From an uncultured Pseudomonadales bacterium (GTDB lineage Bacteria; Pseudomonadota; Gammaproteobacteria; Pseudomonadales; CANNCY01), in contig CANNCY010000005.1 of assembly GCA_947503335.1 (NCBI GenBank), positions 1 to 64,000 of the forward strand: 64,000 bases of DNA. The letters run 5' to 3'. The notes beneath the pieces were generated by a model. It was not told the origin of the DNA. It made no database searches and saw only the letters and a list, made by a program, of their open reading frames with translations. The translations under genes were made by a program, and so were the position numbers. Positions 46,297-56,714 of this stretch are shown in pieces (the stretch's first letter is position 1; each line of letters opens with the position of its first letter).

Positions 46297-47634
46297 CTAT
46301 TGAATAAAATGAAACTCCGTTTGGCGACCGGCAAGATAATGCACCGTTTGGCCATCATAGACGGCACTTTGCTCAACCATCACCTGAATTAATTGATTGC
46401 CCCAAATCGATAAGGGCACCTTTACATTACCTTCAATAGCGTAAGCAGTATTTTTATATAGAGGCCAGTCACCTTGAACAGGTGTAGAACCTTGATTGTC
46501 CCACATACCAATAGTTGGGCCTGCGGCATGCCCTACAAAACCCAATGGGTGTGTGTACGTACTACTTACTAAACCGTTTTTCTTAGCTCGCTTTTGCGTT
46601 GCGGCCAAAATTTCGTTACCGGTTCGCCCCTGTTTGAACTCGCTCGTTAACAGATCTTGCCACTGATTCGCCTTAGCCATCACCTCACCAAATACCTCAG
46701 GCAAATTATGCTCGCCAAGCCTAGCTACATACCCCATTTCTTGGGTATCAGTGCACAATGTTAAATAGCAAATACCTACGTCAGTATGAATCACATCCCC
46801 GGGCATAATCGTTCGATTACTGCGACCAAAGAAGGGAGCATCTTTAGCATTTTCATCTCCCTTGCGCTGTACCGTTACATAGGGCTGAAACCAAACGTCG
46901 ATATCTAAATCGGCAAATGCTTGCCGCATTTTGCTCCCTAACTCATCGGTGGTTGTGACTCCTGGGGTAATCATTGAGTTCGAAAAAGCCTCAGCGATCA
47001 CAGAACGCGCTATTCCTACTATTTGAGGATATACCGCCAACTCTAACTGCGTGCGTGTTTCAAACCAACGCACTACTAATGATTCTGCACTGACCAACTT
47101 ACTTGCATCGTCACCCAATGATTTCACCAATTGCTGGTGTAATCCGGCACTTAAACCATCTGCCAACGGCCAGTCTTTACTGACATTGATACCAATACGC
47201 TGCGGATTTCGCTCTCGTACTAATTGGGCGAGTCTCTGCCATTGCTCTTCTTTAGTGCCGCCTTGCCATTTAGTTGGGTAAAGTTCACCTATTGGGTAAC
47301 GGCTAACCGAAAATCGCTCTACCGTATCGCCATTACGCGTAAAAACAAGCATGGTAGTGCGTCTTGCGGCCATAGTAGGCTGAGGTACTAGCGTATAAAA
47401 CAATCGATCTTCTTGATACTCACGAAGGACGATTAACCACATATCAAGATTGCTCTCGGCCATCAATTGAGGTAACAGATTATCAAGCCGGTCTACCAAC
47501 AGTTTATTAACTACTTCAGCTCGTTCAGCAATAGGTAAAACAGCTGGTGTACCTGTCTGTGGTAACGCCCCGTCACTAGCAACGCTGAAAGTACTAAACA
47601 TCGCCACGCACAGGGCGCATATTTGTTTCTTCAT
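46297..47634 (-). CDS. Secreted M24-family (Xaa-Pro/creatinase-like) peptidase
   Basis: A 445-residue protein with signal peptide MKKQICALCVAMFSTFSVAS, placed at an ATG with AAGGA upstream. The N-terminal creatinase domain precedes a pita-bread domain. The metal ligands of M24 enzymes fall around MPGDVIHTDVG (the two aspartates), HPLGFVGHAAGP (histidine) and AIEGNVKVPL (glutamate), but the last glutamate ligand is harder to place. Proline dipeptidase-like activity in the periplasm is plausible. It sits 46 bases before the amidohydrolase gene's stop on the same strand, so the two may be co-transcribed. Confidence 0.8.
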   Translation of the reverse strand: MKKQICALCVAMFSTFSVASDGALPQTGTPAVLPIAERAEVVNKLLVDRLDNLLPQLMAESNLDMWLIVLREYQEDRLFYTLVPQPTMAARRTTMLVFTRNGDTVERFSVSRYPIGELYPTKWQGGTKEEQWQRLAQLVRERNPQRIGINVSKDWPLADGLSAGLHQQLVKSLGDDASKLVSAESLVVRWFETRTQLELAVYPQIVGIARSVIAEAFSNSMITPGVTTTDELGSKMRQAFADLDIDVWFQPYVTVQRKGDENAKDAPFFGRSNRTIMPGDVIHTDVGICYLTLCTDTQEMGYVARLGEHNLPEVFGEVMAKANQWQDLLTSEFKQGRTGNEILAATQKRAKKNGLVSSTYTHPLGFVGHAAGPTIGMWDNQGSTPVQGDWPLYKNTAYAIEGNVKVPLSIWGNQLIQVMVEQSAVYDGQTVHYLAGRQTEFHFIQ

Positions 47635-47680
47635 AATACCCGTCCTTAATTCAAGCCCACACAAGAATGCTAAACACCGC

Positions 47681-49690
47681 TTACAGACCGCTCAACGCAA
47701 TCGCTTCGCTAAAGGGCTTATAGCCGAGCATCGTTAAGATCTTGCTTGGCTGATACATTTTATCTCCACTGATCACTAGCGCTGCATTGCGAAGATTCTC
47801 GATATTCTCAACGGGATTGCCATCTACCAACACGATATCAGCAAACTTACCCGGTGCGATTGAGCCCATTTCACGATCTTTACCAACAACCTTGGCAGAG
47901 TTAATCGTCGCGATTTGAATCACCTCCATATTAGGAATGCCCGATTCGCTATAGATCTCTAACTCACGGTGTAGGGTTACACCCACCCATGCATCGGTTC
48001 CCGGAATAATCGGCACACCAGCATCATGCAACATCTTGATAAAAGCGCGCATGGCTTGTGCACTTTCTTGATAGGCTTTATCGGTCTCGGCCGAGTCGAT
48101 CATCATTTCAGCCGTATTCTGAGCGCGTACACTATTAGCAGGCAGATGATCTTTAAACGACGCTATCAGCGGGTCAACTTGGCGGTCACGGCGGCGAATC
48201 ATTGAGTCAAAAACTGCTGCCGTTAAGTCTACCTCAGTACCGCGGTCTGCAAGCAGCTGAACAAAGTCTTTTACTTCTTGCGAGTTAAGATCTAAATCAC
48301 GCGCATGCTTGGCAAACTCAGTAAAGCGAATCTGCTGGCGAGTATCGCCTTCTGTACCCACAATAAAGTTAAGGTAAAGCATGTTGATATGTTGAATTTC
48401 ATCATAACCTGCACGCACCGCTTGTTCGGCGGTCATAAAGGCAGGCACATGACCACTGATACGTAAGCCCCGCTTATGAGCGTGCTCAGCCATAGGCGCC
48501 GCCCACTCTGGCTTTAACGACGAATAGGTTTTGATCTGAACGTAGCCGTTGTCGGCAAACCAATCGATCTTATCTAATCCTTCTTGCAGCGTTTTAATCT
48601 TGGTAACACCCGCCGCGTATTCGGTATCACGATCAATGAAGCCGCCTTTAAACAGATGTGTAGCCATTAGCCCTTGATCGACTAAGCCTTCGATCTCTTC
48701 AATATGCGCGGGCGAGTTACCAATATCGCGAACACTGGTAATACCAAAGGCTAGATTAGTAATGGCGTCGGTTTTGCCGATATGCCCATGCATATCCCAA
48801 AGGCCCGGCACTAAATAGCGGCCATCGGCATCGATAATTTTTGCATTAGCAGGGGCTTTAACTGATGGCCCAACCGCCTTAACACGCTTATTTTCAACGA
48901 GAACACTGACACCAGTTTCAACTCGCCCATTATCTACGTTCACTAAATTAGCGTTTTTGATATAAATAGGCTGTGATACGTTAGCAGTTAAACGCTTAGA
49001 CTGATCTAAATAATACTGTACCTGATGCTTATCAGAGATCTTTTTAAGCTCTTCAAAATGCTTGCGATTAAAGCCTTGGCGAATAGTAAAACTGCCACCC
49101 CAATCTTCGGCGAACATCTTGCCGTCATCATCTAGCCATACAAACATCGGAAACTGATCAACACCAGACAAGGTATAGAGTGCAAGATTAGCCGTACCCT
49201 GGTCGTTGGTTAGGCGGTGATCGACAAGCTTCTCTAGCTTAGCGCTACCGCTAGGTAGTAGATCCATTTCATTGAAAGGGGCTTTGTAGAGCGCGCGCGT
49301 TAAGTCGGTTACAGTCATGCCATCTAGGGCAAGATAGAATTGATCTTCTTCGGCCTTTTGATCGCCCGTATCTGCACGAGAAGACCACTGTGCCATACCA
49401 TCAGATAGCTTAAAAGATTCGTCTAGCTTTGCACCAAAGGGCGAAACACCTGTAATCGTTAACTCAACAGGAGCACGATGCTCATTTAGCTTAACGGTTT
49501 CATTTAGTTCTGGGCGACGATTGTTCCAAGCGGCCCAAGCATTACGCTGAACAGTGCCGTCGTCTTTAAAGATTTCAACGATCTCGCCGAACTTGCCAGC
49601 GTCGTTGTAGATTTCGGTGACTACTTTCTCGTCGGCAATAGTGACAGTCGACAGCGTCATCGACAAAAAGGCCAAAATAGATCTTTTCAT
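47681..49690 (-). CDS. Secreted amidohydrolase-family protein
   Basis: A 669-residue exported protein (signal peptide LAFLSMTLSTVTIA). A 225-residue N-terminal extension of unknown fold is followed by an amidohydrolase domain: YLVPGLWDMHGHIGK supplies the HxH metal site, SGHVPAF and EIQHINML give further histidines, and IPGTDAWVG supplies the aspartate. The end GSIAPGKFADIVLVDGNPVENIENLRN is typical of imidazolonepropionase-related secreted hydrolases. The substrate is not identifiable. It shares a strand with the M24 peptidase. Confidence 0.85.
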   Translation of the reverse strand: MKRSILAFLSMTLSTVTIADEKVVTEIYNDAGKFGEIVEIFKDDGTVQRNAWAAWNNRRPELNETVKLNEHRAPVELTITGVSPFGAKLDESFKLSDGMAQWSSRADTGDQKAEEDQFYLALDGMTVTDLTRALYKAPFNEMDLLPSGSAKLEKLVDHRLTNDQGTANLALYTLSGVDQFPMFVWLDDDGKMFAEDWGGSFTIRQGFNRKHFEELKKISDKHQVQYYLDQSKRLTANVSQPIYIKNANLVNVDNGRVETGVSVLVENKRVKAVGPSVKAPANAKIIDADGRYLVPGLWDMHGHIGKTDAITNLAFGITSVRDIGNSPAHIEEIEGLVDQGLMATHLFKGGFIDRDTEYAAGVTKIKTLQEGLDKIDWFADNGYVQIKTYSSLKPEWAAPMAEHAHKRGLRISGHVPAFMTAEQAVRAGYDEIQHINMLYLNFIVGTEGDTRQQIRFTEFAKHARDLDLNSQEVKDFVQLLADRGTEVDLTAAVFDSMIRRRDRQVDPLIASFKDHLPANSVRAQNTAEMMIDSAETDKAYQESAQAMRAFIKMLHDAGVPIIPGTDAWVGVTLHRELEIYSESGIPNMEVIQIATINSAKVVGKDREMGSIAPGKFADIVLVDGNPVENIENLRNAALVISGDKMYQPSKILTMLGYKPFSEAIALSGL

Positions 49691-49831
49691 GATAGTTGCT
49701 CCAAGTCTTATGTTTATTGGCCTCTAGACTAGAGCAATCTGCTTATAAGTGGTACCCCCTACTCATAGCAAGGCATCCCCTCATTTCGCCCCTTGACTGA
49801 TTTCACTATATTTAACCCTGCAAGCAGTAGT

Positions 49832-49885
49832 AACTCTTTTACTAGAGTTTCTTTTAACCCGTACCTTTGGTACGGGTTTTTTTTT
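49832..49885 (+). ncRNA. Candidate small RNA 3' end: tandem hairpins plus terminator with no gene upstream
   Basis: On the plus strand a hairpin AACTCT/AGAGTT (49832-49849) is followed by a 10-bp stem AACCCGTACC/GGTACGGGTT with a TTT loop (49856-49878) and a run of T. This is a full Rho-independent terminator, yet the preceding 140 bases hold no plus-strand gene. A short non-coding RNA or a leader attenuator ahead of yejK would explain it. The 5' end is not determined; a TATAAT-like box for yejK follows at about 49889. Confidence 0.45.
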
Positions 49886-49928
49886 GCTTATAATACGCCT
49901 CCTTTTAAATCAGCACTAAGCGAACCCA

Positions 49929-50924
49929 ATGGCCTTAAAACACTGCGTACTACATCGACTAAGCCGTGGCTCTGACGCCGCTAAAGCGAACTTAAACGAC
50001 CACCTGCTACCCGCTGAAGAAGCGATTCTATCGATCTACCAGCAACTAACAGTGTCTAGTCAACGTAGTGCTCGCCTAGAACACGGTGTATTTGATGACG
50101 AGGTCGAAGCTCGCCAAACCGCGCCACTGGTCAAAGAGTATTCTGAAGGCAAGATTGATCTACTTGGTTTATCACACCGTCTAACGCAGCATCTAAGTAG
50201 CCTGTTGGCCGACTCGCCCGACCCGTACAATTATTTCTTAATGATGGGTAGCGAGCAGTTCACTGATCGCGAACGCGTGATGATGTTTCTGTTGGGCACC
50301 AAAACCCACTACACCATTGATGGCGAGTTAAATGCACTAGAAACCGAGTGTATCGATATCGGCAGCCCGCTTGCTGTGTGGGGTGTAGACATCACCAACT
50401 ACAAGGGCAATACCGACGACTATCTTCGTCTAATTCCCGCTCGTGGCGAAGAAACGCTAAAGAGTGCTTTTGCCCAGTTTGCCGAATTCAGCGCGCCGGT
50501 AAATCGAGCCGAGCAAACCGAAACTTTCTTAGCTAGTGCTGCTAAATACATTCGCGAAAACGAGCCTGAAGAAAAGATCGAAACACTCATTCAGGTTTGC
50601 CAAGACAACGACAAGATTGGTGCGCCTATTGAACTGCCACAGCTAGCAGAGGACCTTTCGATCGAAAATAAAGATATCTTTGTGCAAGAAGTAGGTGAAC
50701 AAACGGGCGCTAGTTCAGAAGACAGCCGTATTCATCTACATCGCGGTGCGATCAAAAAGTTCGTTCGTTTCTATGGTCGTGACGAAAAGCTATCGATTAG
50801 CTTCTCGTCGACCATGTTAGATAATGGTGTTCGTTATGATAAACACCAAGGGCATCTTGTACTTGAGGCGCTTCCAAAGGGTTTGAAAGCGCAGTTACAC
50901 CAACATTTTTACCCAGCTGACTAG
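49929..50924 (+). CDS. yejK: Nucleoid-associated protein YejK/NdpA
   Basis: A 331-residue cytoplasmic nucleoid protein. YFLMMGSEQFTDRERVMMFLLGTKTHYTID, LEGECIDIGSPLAVWGVDITNYKGNTDDYLRLIPARG-like and VREFYGRDEKLSISFSS-like segments match the NdpA family, which often co-purifies with nucleoids in gammaproteobacteria. The reading is full length, with a TATAAT-like -10 box about 35 bases upstream of the ATG. It is convergent with the gluzincin-type gene at 50.9 kb. Confidence 0.93.
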   Translation: MALKHCVLHRLSRGSDAAKANLNDHLLPAEEAILSIYQQLTVSSQRSARLEHGVFDDEVEARQTAPLVKEYSEGKIDLLGLSHRLTQHLSSLLADSPDPYNYFLMMGSEQFTDRERVMMFLLGTKTHYTIDGELNALETECIDIGSPLAVWGVDITNYKGNTDDYLRLIPARGEETLKSAFAQFAEFSAPVNRAEQTETFLASAAKYIRENEPEEKIETLIQVCQDNDKIGAPIELPQLAEDLSIENKDIFVQEVGEQTGASSEDSRIHLHRGAIKKFVRFYGRDEKLSISFSSTMLDNGVRYDKHQGHLVLEALPKGLKAQLHQHFYPAD

Positions 50925-50932
50925 AGCCCACA

Positions 50933-52027
50933 TTAAAATGCCATAGTAGCACGCCATTCAGGATATCGGTCTTCGATTTCTTTAATGGCGTCAGCCTTAA
51001 TATCATCGCTTACGCCGCGACGATTAAGTGCAGTACCTAGCGCAGAGTTCATCAATTCAAAACGATCAGCCTCAATACGAGTATAAGTAGGCTCTGTAAA
51101 CTCGATTGCACCAGGGCGTACAGGGTAGACCACCTTCAATACAGTGCGCCCACGAGCATACTTGTTTACCTCTTCGTCAAATTCGGCAAAGGTCATATTA
51201 AAAATCCCCTCAAAAGCCTCATCGATACTGTAACCCTGCTCTACGGCAAACAGATACTTATACATCATTAACTGTCGCTGTTTATCGGCAAACAAGTAAT
51301 GCACTATCATTGCGGCTTGCCCGTAAAATAAGTTCCCGTTATAACGAGTATCTTTACCTAAGTAGGTCTTTTTCGACTTAAACATCGCTTCAGTATCAAT
51401 ATGCTTTAGCTTTCCACTCGCTGTGCGCATACCGTAGAAACGGCCTTCTAGATTACCTAGCTCGCCCACTTCAACATTGCCTCGATAATGCCTAAAGGTT
51501 GCTAAGTACTCAGCGACGCCTTCTGTATACCAGGGCGGCCGCGCAAACTTATACACTGCATTTCGATCTAGGTAATGCACTAGCTCGTGCAATACGATGC
51601 CGCGGCCAGGGCTCGCCTTGCCACTTTTTGAACTTCTAAACTTGTCAGCTCTAGTAACAATGTATTGCTCGCCAGGTAGTTTATAAAAATATCCTGCAGA
51701 GTTTTCTGGCACAGCTAACGCTTCGTACGATCGTTCGTTTTTTAATACGTAAACCGGCAATTTGCCCTGCGATGGGTCAGGTTTGAAATTTAGTATGCGC
51801 CCTATAAACTGAGTAAAGTTTTCAAGATCTTCAACGATCAATCTAGACTTAGAATCAGATGCGTTAGTGATGACAACAAAGTTATCGCTTTCAAACTTAG
51901 ACCACTCAGACTTATAGATTTGCTTCACATCAATGTCGGTACTGTCAGCCATTGATATCGATGAAAAAAGCACTGCGGCAGTCATAGCCATCAACTGAGA
52001 AAACATAAATGCTGTTCGTGCAGACAT
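50933..52027 (-). CDS. Secreted gluzincin-type metallopeptidase (DUF1570-like)
   Basis: A 364-residue exported protein (signal peptide MFSQLMAMTAAVLFSSISMA). The zinc motif HELVHYLD (about 146-153) and the downstream glutamate in YTEGVAEYLATF make an HExxH...E gluzincin. The first third, FESDNFVVITNASDSKSRLIVEDLENFTQFIGRIL, is typical of DUF1570-like peptidases. Substrate unknown. A GGAG site precedes the ATG. It is the last gene of a minus-strand group with the DUF3301 protein and the ABC transporter. Confidence 0.8.
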   Translation of the reverse strand: MSARTAFMFSQLMAMTAAVLFSSISMADSTDIDVKQIYKSEWSKFESDNFVVITNASDSKSRLIVEDLENFTQFIGRILNFKPDPSQGKLPVYVLKNERSYEALAVPENSAGYFYKLPGEQYIVTRADKFRSSKSGKASPGRGIVLHELVHYLDRNAVYKFARPPWYTEGVAEYLATFRHYRGNVEVGELGNLEGRFYGMRTASGKLKHIDTEAMFKSKKTYLGKDTRYNGNLFYGQAAMIVHYLFADKQRQLMMYKYLFAVEQGYSIDEAFEGIFNMTFAEFDEEVNKYARGRTVLKVVYPVRPGAIEFTEPTYTRIEADRFELMNSALGTALNRRGVSDDIKADAIKEIEDRYPEWRATMAF

Positions 52028-52054
52028 TGTAGCTCCGTGCTTATTAATATTATT

Positions 52055-52417
52055 TTAGTGCAGGGTAGCACCTGGCCCGTCGCTATGACCAGATAAATGA
52101 CTTTCTAATTGAACATCTAAAACACGCTTACGAGTTAGCTCCATCGTACCTAAGTAACGTTGATCACCAACAACGGTAAATTCGAAAGAGAAAGTATGGG
52201 CACGCACTAGCTTACCTCGATTGTCTCGAGTAAAGCGCGCACTGCTCCATGCAACCGATTCATCTAACAGCTGCACAGAACGTTGCTGACAATATCGCTT
52301 GGCAGTAATGAGTGCGATATCTTTTAGCTTAGCACGGGTGTACGCCCAATAAATTATTAGGGCGAGTACAAACCATACCCCATAGGTCATTAGCCAATAA
52401 ACGGCATCCCAAAACAT
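52055..52417 (-). CDS. DUF3301-family membrane-anchored protein
   Basis: A 120-residue protein with a single N-terminal membrane helix (YWLMTYGVWFVLALIIYWAYT) and a soluble C-terminal part: RYCQQRSVQLLDESVAW, FTRDNRGKLVRAHTFSFEFTVVGDQRYLGTMELTRKRVLDVQLE. This is the DUF3301 pattern, common and uncharacterised in gammaproteobacteria. It lies 12 bases after the ABC transporter gene on the same strand. Confidence 0.85.
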   Translation of the reverse strand: MFWDAVYWLMTYGVWFVLALIIYWAYTRAKLKDIALITAKRYCQQRSVQLLDESVAWSSARFTRDNRGKLVRAHTFSFEFTVVGDQRYLGTMELTRKRVLDVQLESHLSGHSDGPGATLH

Positions 52418-52429
52418 CTTTTATCCTTT

Positions 52430-54271
52430 TTATTGGTATCCACGAGCCTGCTTATTAAACAGCTCGGCATAGCGCCCATCAAGGGCTAATAGTTGTTCGT
52501 GTGTGCCCCGTTCAATCACCTGCCCCTGAGCCATCACCATAATATTCTTTGCCATGCGTACAGTCGAGAAGCGATGTGATATTAGAATCACCATTTTGCT
52601 TTGCAGTACCTCAGCAACTCGCTCATACACTTCTGCTTCGGCGTCGGCATCCATCGCCGCAGTAGGTTCGTCCATCACCAACAGCTCAGCGCCATCGCGT
52701 TTGAACGCGCGCGACAACGCCACCTTTTGCCATTGCCCGCCCGACAGTTCTCGGCCGTTGTTAAACCACTTACCCAACTGGGTTTCAAAGCGATCAGGCA
52801 GTTCATCAATAAATGGCTTGGCCATGCCTAACTGTGCAGCTCGCTCAAGAGCAGACTCTGATTGATCACCGTCGTGATCGCCCAAACCAATATTTTCGCC
52901 CACCGAAAACTGATAGCGCATAAAGTCTTGAAAGATCACCGCAAGCTTTACACGCAGTGCTTCAGGGTTCCATTCTTCGACAGGCGTGCCGTCAAAATAC
53001 ACTCGCCCCTCTGTTGCGGGATACAGCCCTGCGAGTAATTTAATGAGCGTCGTTTTACCAGCACCATTGTCACCAACAATCGCCAAACTATCACCGGCCG
53101 ACAAACTAAAACTAACGTCACGTATCGCCCAATCATCTGAGCCCGGATACTTAAACGCTAAATTTTCAACACGAATACCCTGCCCCGGTATAGCACCTTG
53201 TATTACACCATCGGTCTTTTCAAAATCTGGCAACGCCAACAGGTCGTAAAGTGTAGACATATAAAGATTGTCGTCATACATGCCATTTAAATCGGCAAGG
53301 CTATCGCTAATGGCCGACTGCCCCTGCTTAAACAGCAACAAATACATGGTCATTTCACCGAGTGTTTGATGCCCCATTGCAGTGCTCGCAACCACCCAAG
53401 CAAAGGCGCCATAAAGCATCACCGCACCAAATACACCTAACCAAGCGCCCCACCATTGTCGACGCAAAGTTAAGGCTCTATCTTCGCGATACAAGCGAGC
53501 AAACATATCGCGATAGCGCTGCATTAACGGCACGCTTAGGCCAAAGATTTTCACTTCTTTAGCGCTGTCTTCACGGCCCAATACGGTCTCTAGGTAAAGC
53601 TGCTTGCGACGGTCGGGCGATCTGAAGGTAAACAGTCGAAACGCATCACCCGAAAACTTAATTTCAGCAACAAAAGCTGGCAATGCGGCAATCCACAGAA
53701 GCAAAATCGCCCATGGCGAAAACTGCCATAACAGCACCGAAAAGCTAATTAACTGCAATGCATTTTTGGCGAGTGAAAACGCGCGGTTCACTAACGACAA
53801 GGGGCGAGTTGAAGCATCGCGTCGCGCTTTTAAAATCATGTCGTTAAATTCAGAATCTTCGATCTGGGCAAGGCTTAAGCGCTGCGCCTTATCTAGGATC
53901 ATTTCGTTGATCTGCTGCCCTAGCTGGGCACGCAGTAGTGCTCTACAGGTTTCTAGCACCTTGTTCGCAACTAAGATCGTAATGATCACTGCGCCTTCGG
54001 CAGCAACATAAGGTAAGACCTCGCCCAACGCCTGTTCTGTGCCCTGAGTGGCAACGACCGTATCAACAATGAGTTTACCGATATAAGCGGCTAAGGCGGG
54101 TAGAACACCCACTAATAGAGTGGCTAACGCCATCACTAGCGTTAAAGGCTTTGAGGTAGCCCACACCAATGAAAACGCACGCCCCAGATAGATATGCACT
54201 GAGGCGGCATTTTGAAGATAGCTAGGCTCAGCCTTGCTTTGATCGTTTTGCTTGCTGTTGTTCAGACTCAC
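52430..54271 (-). CDS. ABC transporter, fused membrane/ATPase (MsbA-like exporter)
   Basis: A 613-residue type IV exporter half-transporter. Six membrane helices in about residues 30-340 are followed by an ATPase: Walker [15 protein letters not shown], signature [16 protein letters not shown], Walker [13 protein letters not shown] and [11 protein letters not shown]. It would act as a homodimer exporting lipid, peptide or drug-like molecules. Its first 44 bases overlap the end of trhO in another frame, so either the two are translationally coupled or translation starts slightly later than drawn. Confidence 0.9.
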   Translation of the reverse strand: MSLNNSKQNDQSKAEPSYLQNAASVHIYLGRAFSLVWATSKPLTLVMALATLLVGVLPALAAYIGKLIVDTVVATQGTEQALGEVLPYVAAEGAVIITILVANKVLETCRALLRAQLGQQINEMILDKAQRLSLAQIEDSEFNDMILKARRDASTRPLSLVNRAFSLAKNALQLISFSVLLWQFSPWAILLLWIAALPAFVAEIKFSGDAFRLFTFRSPDRRKQLYLETVLGREDSAKEVKIFGLSVPLMQRYRDMFARLYREDRALTLRRQWWGAWLGVFGAVMLYGAFAWVVASTAMGHQTLGEMTMYLLLFKQGQSAISDSLADLNGMYDDNLYMSTLYDLLALPDFEKTDGVIQGAIPGQGIRVENLAFKYPGSDDWAIRDVSFSLSAGDSLAIVGDNGAGKTTLIKLLAGLYPATEGRVYFDGTPVEEWNPEALRVKLAVIFQDFMRYQFSVGENIGLGDHDGDQSESALERAAQLGMAKPFIDELPDRFETQLGKWFNNGRELSGGQWQKVALSRAFKRDGAELLVMDEPTAAMDADAEAEVYERVAEVLQSKMVILISHRFSTVRMAKNIMVMAQGQVIERGTHEQLLALDGRYAELFNKQARGYQ

Positions 54272-55238
54272 GTCGTTGGCGGGCCTTCTCTTCTATTTTT
54301 TGTGCTCGGCGCTGCGCGTTATCGGCTACGGCATCGCCACCGATATGGTGCTCGCCGCGCTCTTTTGCCAAGCGTACCTGACGCTGGCGCTCTAAGAAAC
54401 GCGCTTTTTGCTCGTCGGTGTACTTGTCGTAGCAGTGGTGACACTGTACCCCGGCAATGTAATGTTCAGACTGTTTGTCTTCTTCAGTAATCGGGTAGCG
54501 GCAGGCGTGACACTGATCGTACTTGCCCTGCTCTAGACCATGCTTAACCGCAACGCGGTTATCGAAGACAAAGCACTCGCCCTTCCACATCGATTCTTCT
54601 TCAGGTACCTCTTCAAGGTACTTCAAGATACCACCCTTTAGATGGTATACCTCATCAAAACCCTCTTGTTTCAAGTAGGCTGTTGATTTTTCGCAACGAA
54701 TTCCGCCGGTGCAGAACATTGCTACTTTCTTATTCTTTTTAGGATCTAGATTATTCGCAACGTACTCAGGAAACTCTCTAAAGGTATCGGTTTCTGGGTT
54801 AATCGCGTTCTCAAAAGTACCGATATCAAACTCGTAGTCGTTACGGGTATCTACCAATACAACATCTGGATCACTAATTAGATCGTTCCAATCTTTAGGG
54901 TCAACATAGGTACCCACCACATGACGGGGGTCTACGTCGGGCTGGCCCATGGTCACGATCTCTTTTTTAAGCTTTACCTTAGTACGGTAAAACGGCTGCT
55001 CGTCAGCAAATGACTCTTTAAAGTCAATCGGATTGAAGCGGTCATCGCTGTTTAAATATGCGATCACCGCATCAATGCCTTCGCGGGGGCCAGCGATGGT
55101 GCCGTTGATCCCTTCGTGAGCAAGCAACAAAGTGCCCTTAACCTGATTATCGGTCATGCACTGTACCAATGGCTCGCGAAGTGCTTCAAAGTCTTTTAAC
55201 TCAACAAACTTATAAAGCGCAGATACTACGTATGTCAT
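54228..55238 (-). CDS. trhO: tRNA uridine(34) hydroxylase TrhO (rhodanese-like)
   Basis: A 336-residue enzyme that hydroxylates U34 of some tRNAs on the way to cmo5U. The N-terminal part ([21 protein letters not shown]...[13 protein letters not shown]) is the family hallmark. The rhodanese domain has [14 protein letters not shown] and the active cysteine in [16 protein letters not shown]. Two C-terminal CxxC pairs ([15 protein letters not shown]) may bind zinc, and a charged tail ends the protein. The ATG at 55238 is used. Confidence 0.95.
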   Translation of the reverse strand: MTYVVSALYKFVELKDFEALREPLVQCMTDNQVKGTLLLAHEGINGTIAGPREGIDAVIAYLNSDDRFNPIDFKESFADEQPFYRTKVKLKKEIVTMGQPDVDPRHVVGTYVDPKDWNDLISDPDVVLVDTRNDYEFDIGTFENAINPETDTFREFPEYVANNLDPKKNKKVAMFCTGGIRCEKSTAYLKQEGFDEVYHLKGGILKYLEEVPEEESMWKGECFVFDNRVAVKHGLEQGKYDQCHACRYPITEEDKQSEHYIAGVQCHHCYDKYTDEQKARFLERQRQVRLAKERGEHHIGGDAVADNAQRRAQKIEEKARQRRESEQQQAKRSKQG

Positions 55239-55275
55239 CAAACTAGCCCTCAACTTATGGCTTAAATACTACTAA

Positions 55276-55893
55276 TTAAACGATGTCTAGTAGTTCGATA
55301 TCGAACTGTAGAGTCTCGTGTGGGCCAATTGCACCGCCTGCACCACGCTCGCCGTAAGCAAGGTTTGCAGGGATCGTTAGCTTCCACTTACTACCAACAG
55401 GCATTAACTGTAGTGCTTCGGTCCAACCAGCGATTACGCCGCCAACAGGGAACTCAGCAGGCTGGCCACGATCGTAAGAGCTGTCGAATACAGTGCCGTT
55501 AGTTAGGGTGCCATGGTAGTGAGTACGTACAGTAGATTCTGCGGTTGGCTTCTCGCCAGTACCTTCGGTGATGATTTCGTACTGAAGACCAGAGTCTAGA
55601 GTGATAACACCGTCTTTAGCTGCGTTTTCTGCCAAGAAAGCTGCGCCTTCTTCGATCTTGCCAGCGTGCTGCTCTGCTTGCTTAGCTTCGATACGCTGCT
55701 GCATTTCACCAAATGCTGCTGCTAGCTGATCACGGCTAACTGCGTGCTCGCCCTTAGCGATAGCAGTTTTGATGCCTTCTACTAGTGCGTCAACTTCAAT
55801 GTCTGAGAATTCGTCGCCAGACAGCTGATCGCCCATCTGTAGGCCGATGCCGTAGCTAAAAATTTGCTCGGTAGTTTCAATCTTAGTGGTCAT
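55276..55893 (-). CDS. fklB: FKBP-type peptidyl-prolyl isomerase (FklB-like)
   Basis: A 205-residue protein with a helical dimerisation region (about 1-90, IETTEQIFSYGIGLQMGDQL) and a C-terminal FKBP domain: SGLQYEIITEGTGEKPTAESTVRTHYHGTLTNGTVFDSSYDRGQPAEFPVGGVIAGWTEALQLMPVGSKW. There is no signal peptide, so it is cytoplasmic like FklB rather than FkpA. The ATG at 55893 has GGAG upstream. It helps fold proline-containing proteins. Confidence 0.95.
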   Translation of the reverse strand: MTTKIETTEQIFSYGIGLQMGDQLSGDEFSDIEVDALVEGIKTAIAKGEHAVSRDQLAAAFGEMQQRIEAKQAEQHAGKIEEGAAFLAENAAKDGVITLDSGLQYEIITEGTGEKPTAESTVRTHYHGTLTNGTVFDSSYDRGQPAEFPVGGVIAGWTEALQLMPVGSKWKLTIPANLAYGERGAGGAIGPHETLQFDIELLDIV

Positions 55894-55986
55894 AGGATGC
55901 TCCATTATTAACCGGCGAAAGATAACACAGGCGCCAAGAGCTCTCTATGCAGGTAATTCGCTGATATTGCGTTAATTTTAAGTAAT

Positions 55987-56005
55987 GCCCCTACTTAATG
56001 GGGGC
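55987..56005 (-). terminator. Weak hairpin after the methyltransferase gene
   Basis: GCCCC/GGGGC with an eight-base loop lies directly next to the stop codon of the methyltransferase gene. The minus-strand tail ATTACTTAAAATTA is A/T-rich but has no solid T-run. Confidence 0.45.
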
Positions 56006-56602
56006 TTATTGTTCAATATCAAGGATATGCGCAGATAAATCTAAGTGTTCATTGTGCCACTCGCGACAATCAGCGCCTAAGCGCTCGTGGGCGAGTTCTG
56101 CTAGCTCCCAGAAAGGCGGTCGGCCAGGGTCGGCGATTACTATATGAGGCACTCCCGCCTGCACCGCGCGGCGGCAGAGATTAAACAGGGGTTCAGTCAT
56201 TTCATCCCAAAAACAGATGTCAGCAGCAACAACAAGGTCAAACTGGGCGAGATCGGCCTTGGTCACCTTTTCGTAGCGGTTCTTCCAAGGGGTTACGGTT
56301 ACACCATTGTGCGCAGCCTGGGCTTCTAAAAATGGGAATACTGAATCATCAGCATCTAGCGATACCACCTCAGCGCCCATTTCTTTGGCACAGTACACGC
56401 TCAAGGCTCCCCAGCCACAGCCTAGTTCAAGCACTCGCTTACCTTCGATTTCTAAGCTATGTAAAAAGTCCATCGCCACTAAAGACGACTTCCACACCTT
56501 GTTACCATGTAACGTGTGTGTGTCAGACTGGCGCTTTAGTTTTTTAATAACAGCATGTGTTGAGCGAAGAATTTCAACAGACTGATAGTTAATCGAGGTC
56601 AT
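56006..56602 (-). CDS. SAM-dependent methyltransferase (ETFB lysine methyltransferase-like)
   Basis: A 198-residue class I methyltransferase. Motif I is VLELGCGWGALSVYCAKEMGAEVVSLDADD, and the later FDLVVAADICFWDEM supplies motif IV. The surroundings resemble the family containing ETF-beta lysine and other protein lysine methyltransferases (PF10294-like), but the substrate cannot be read. It has a TTA-type stop next to a hairpin and stands alone between fklB and a divergent small gene. Confidence 0.82.
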   Translation of the reverse strand: MTSINYQSVEILRSTHAVIKKLKRQSDTHTLHGNKVWKSSLVAMDFLHSLEIEGKRVLELGCGWGALSVYCAKEMGAEVVSLDADDSVFPFLEAQAAHNGVTVTPWKNRYEKVTKADLAQFDLVVAADICFWDEMTEPLFNLCRRAVQAGVPHIVIADPGRPPFWELAELAHERLGADCREWHNEHLDLSAHILDIEQ

Positions 56603-56714
56603 TCTCTACCTTTGTATCGTACGTTTTATGACTATATATCGTGCGTTTTGCGCTTAAGTGACTAGCCTTAAATTTGGTAAACTAATCGATTATTTCAAAT
56701 ACCTTGGGTAATTA

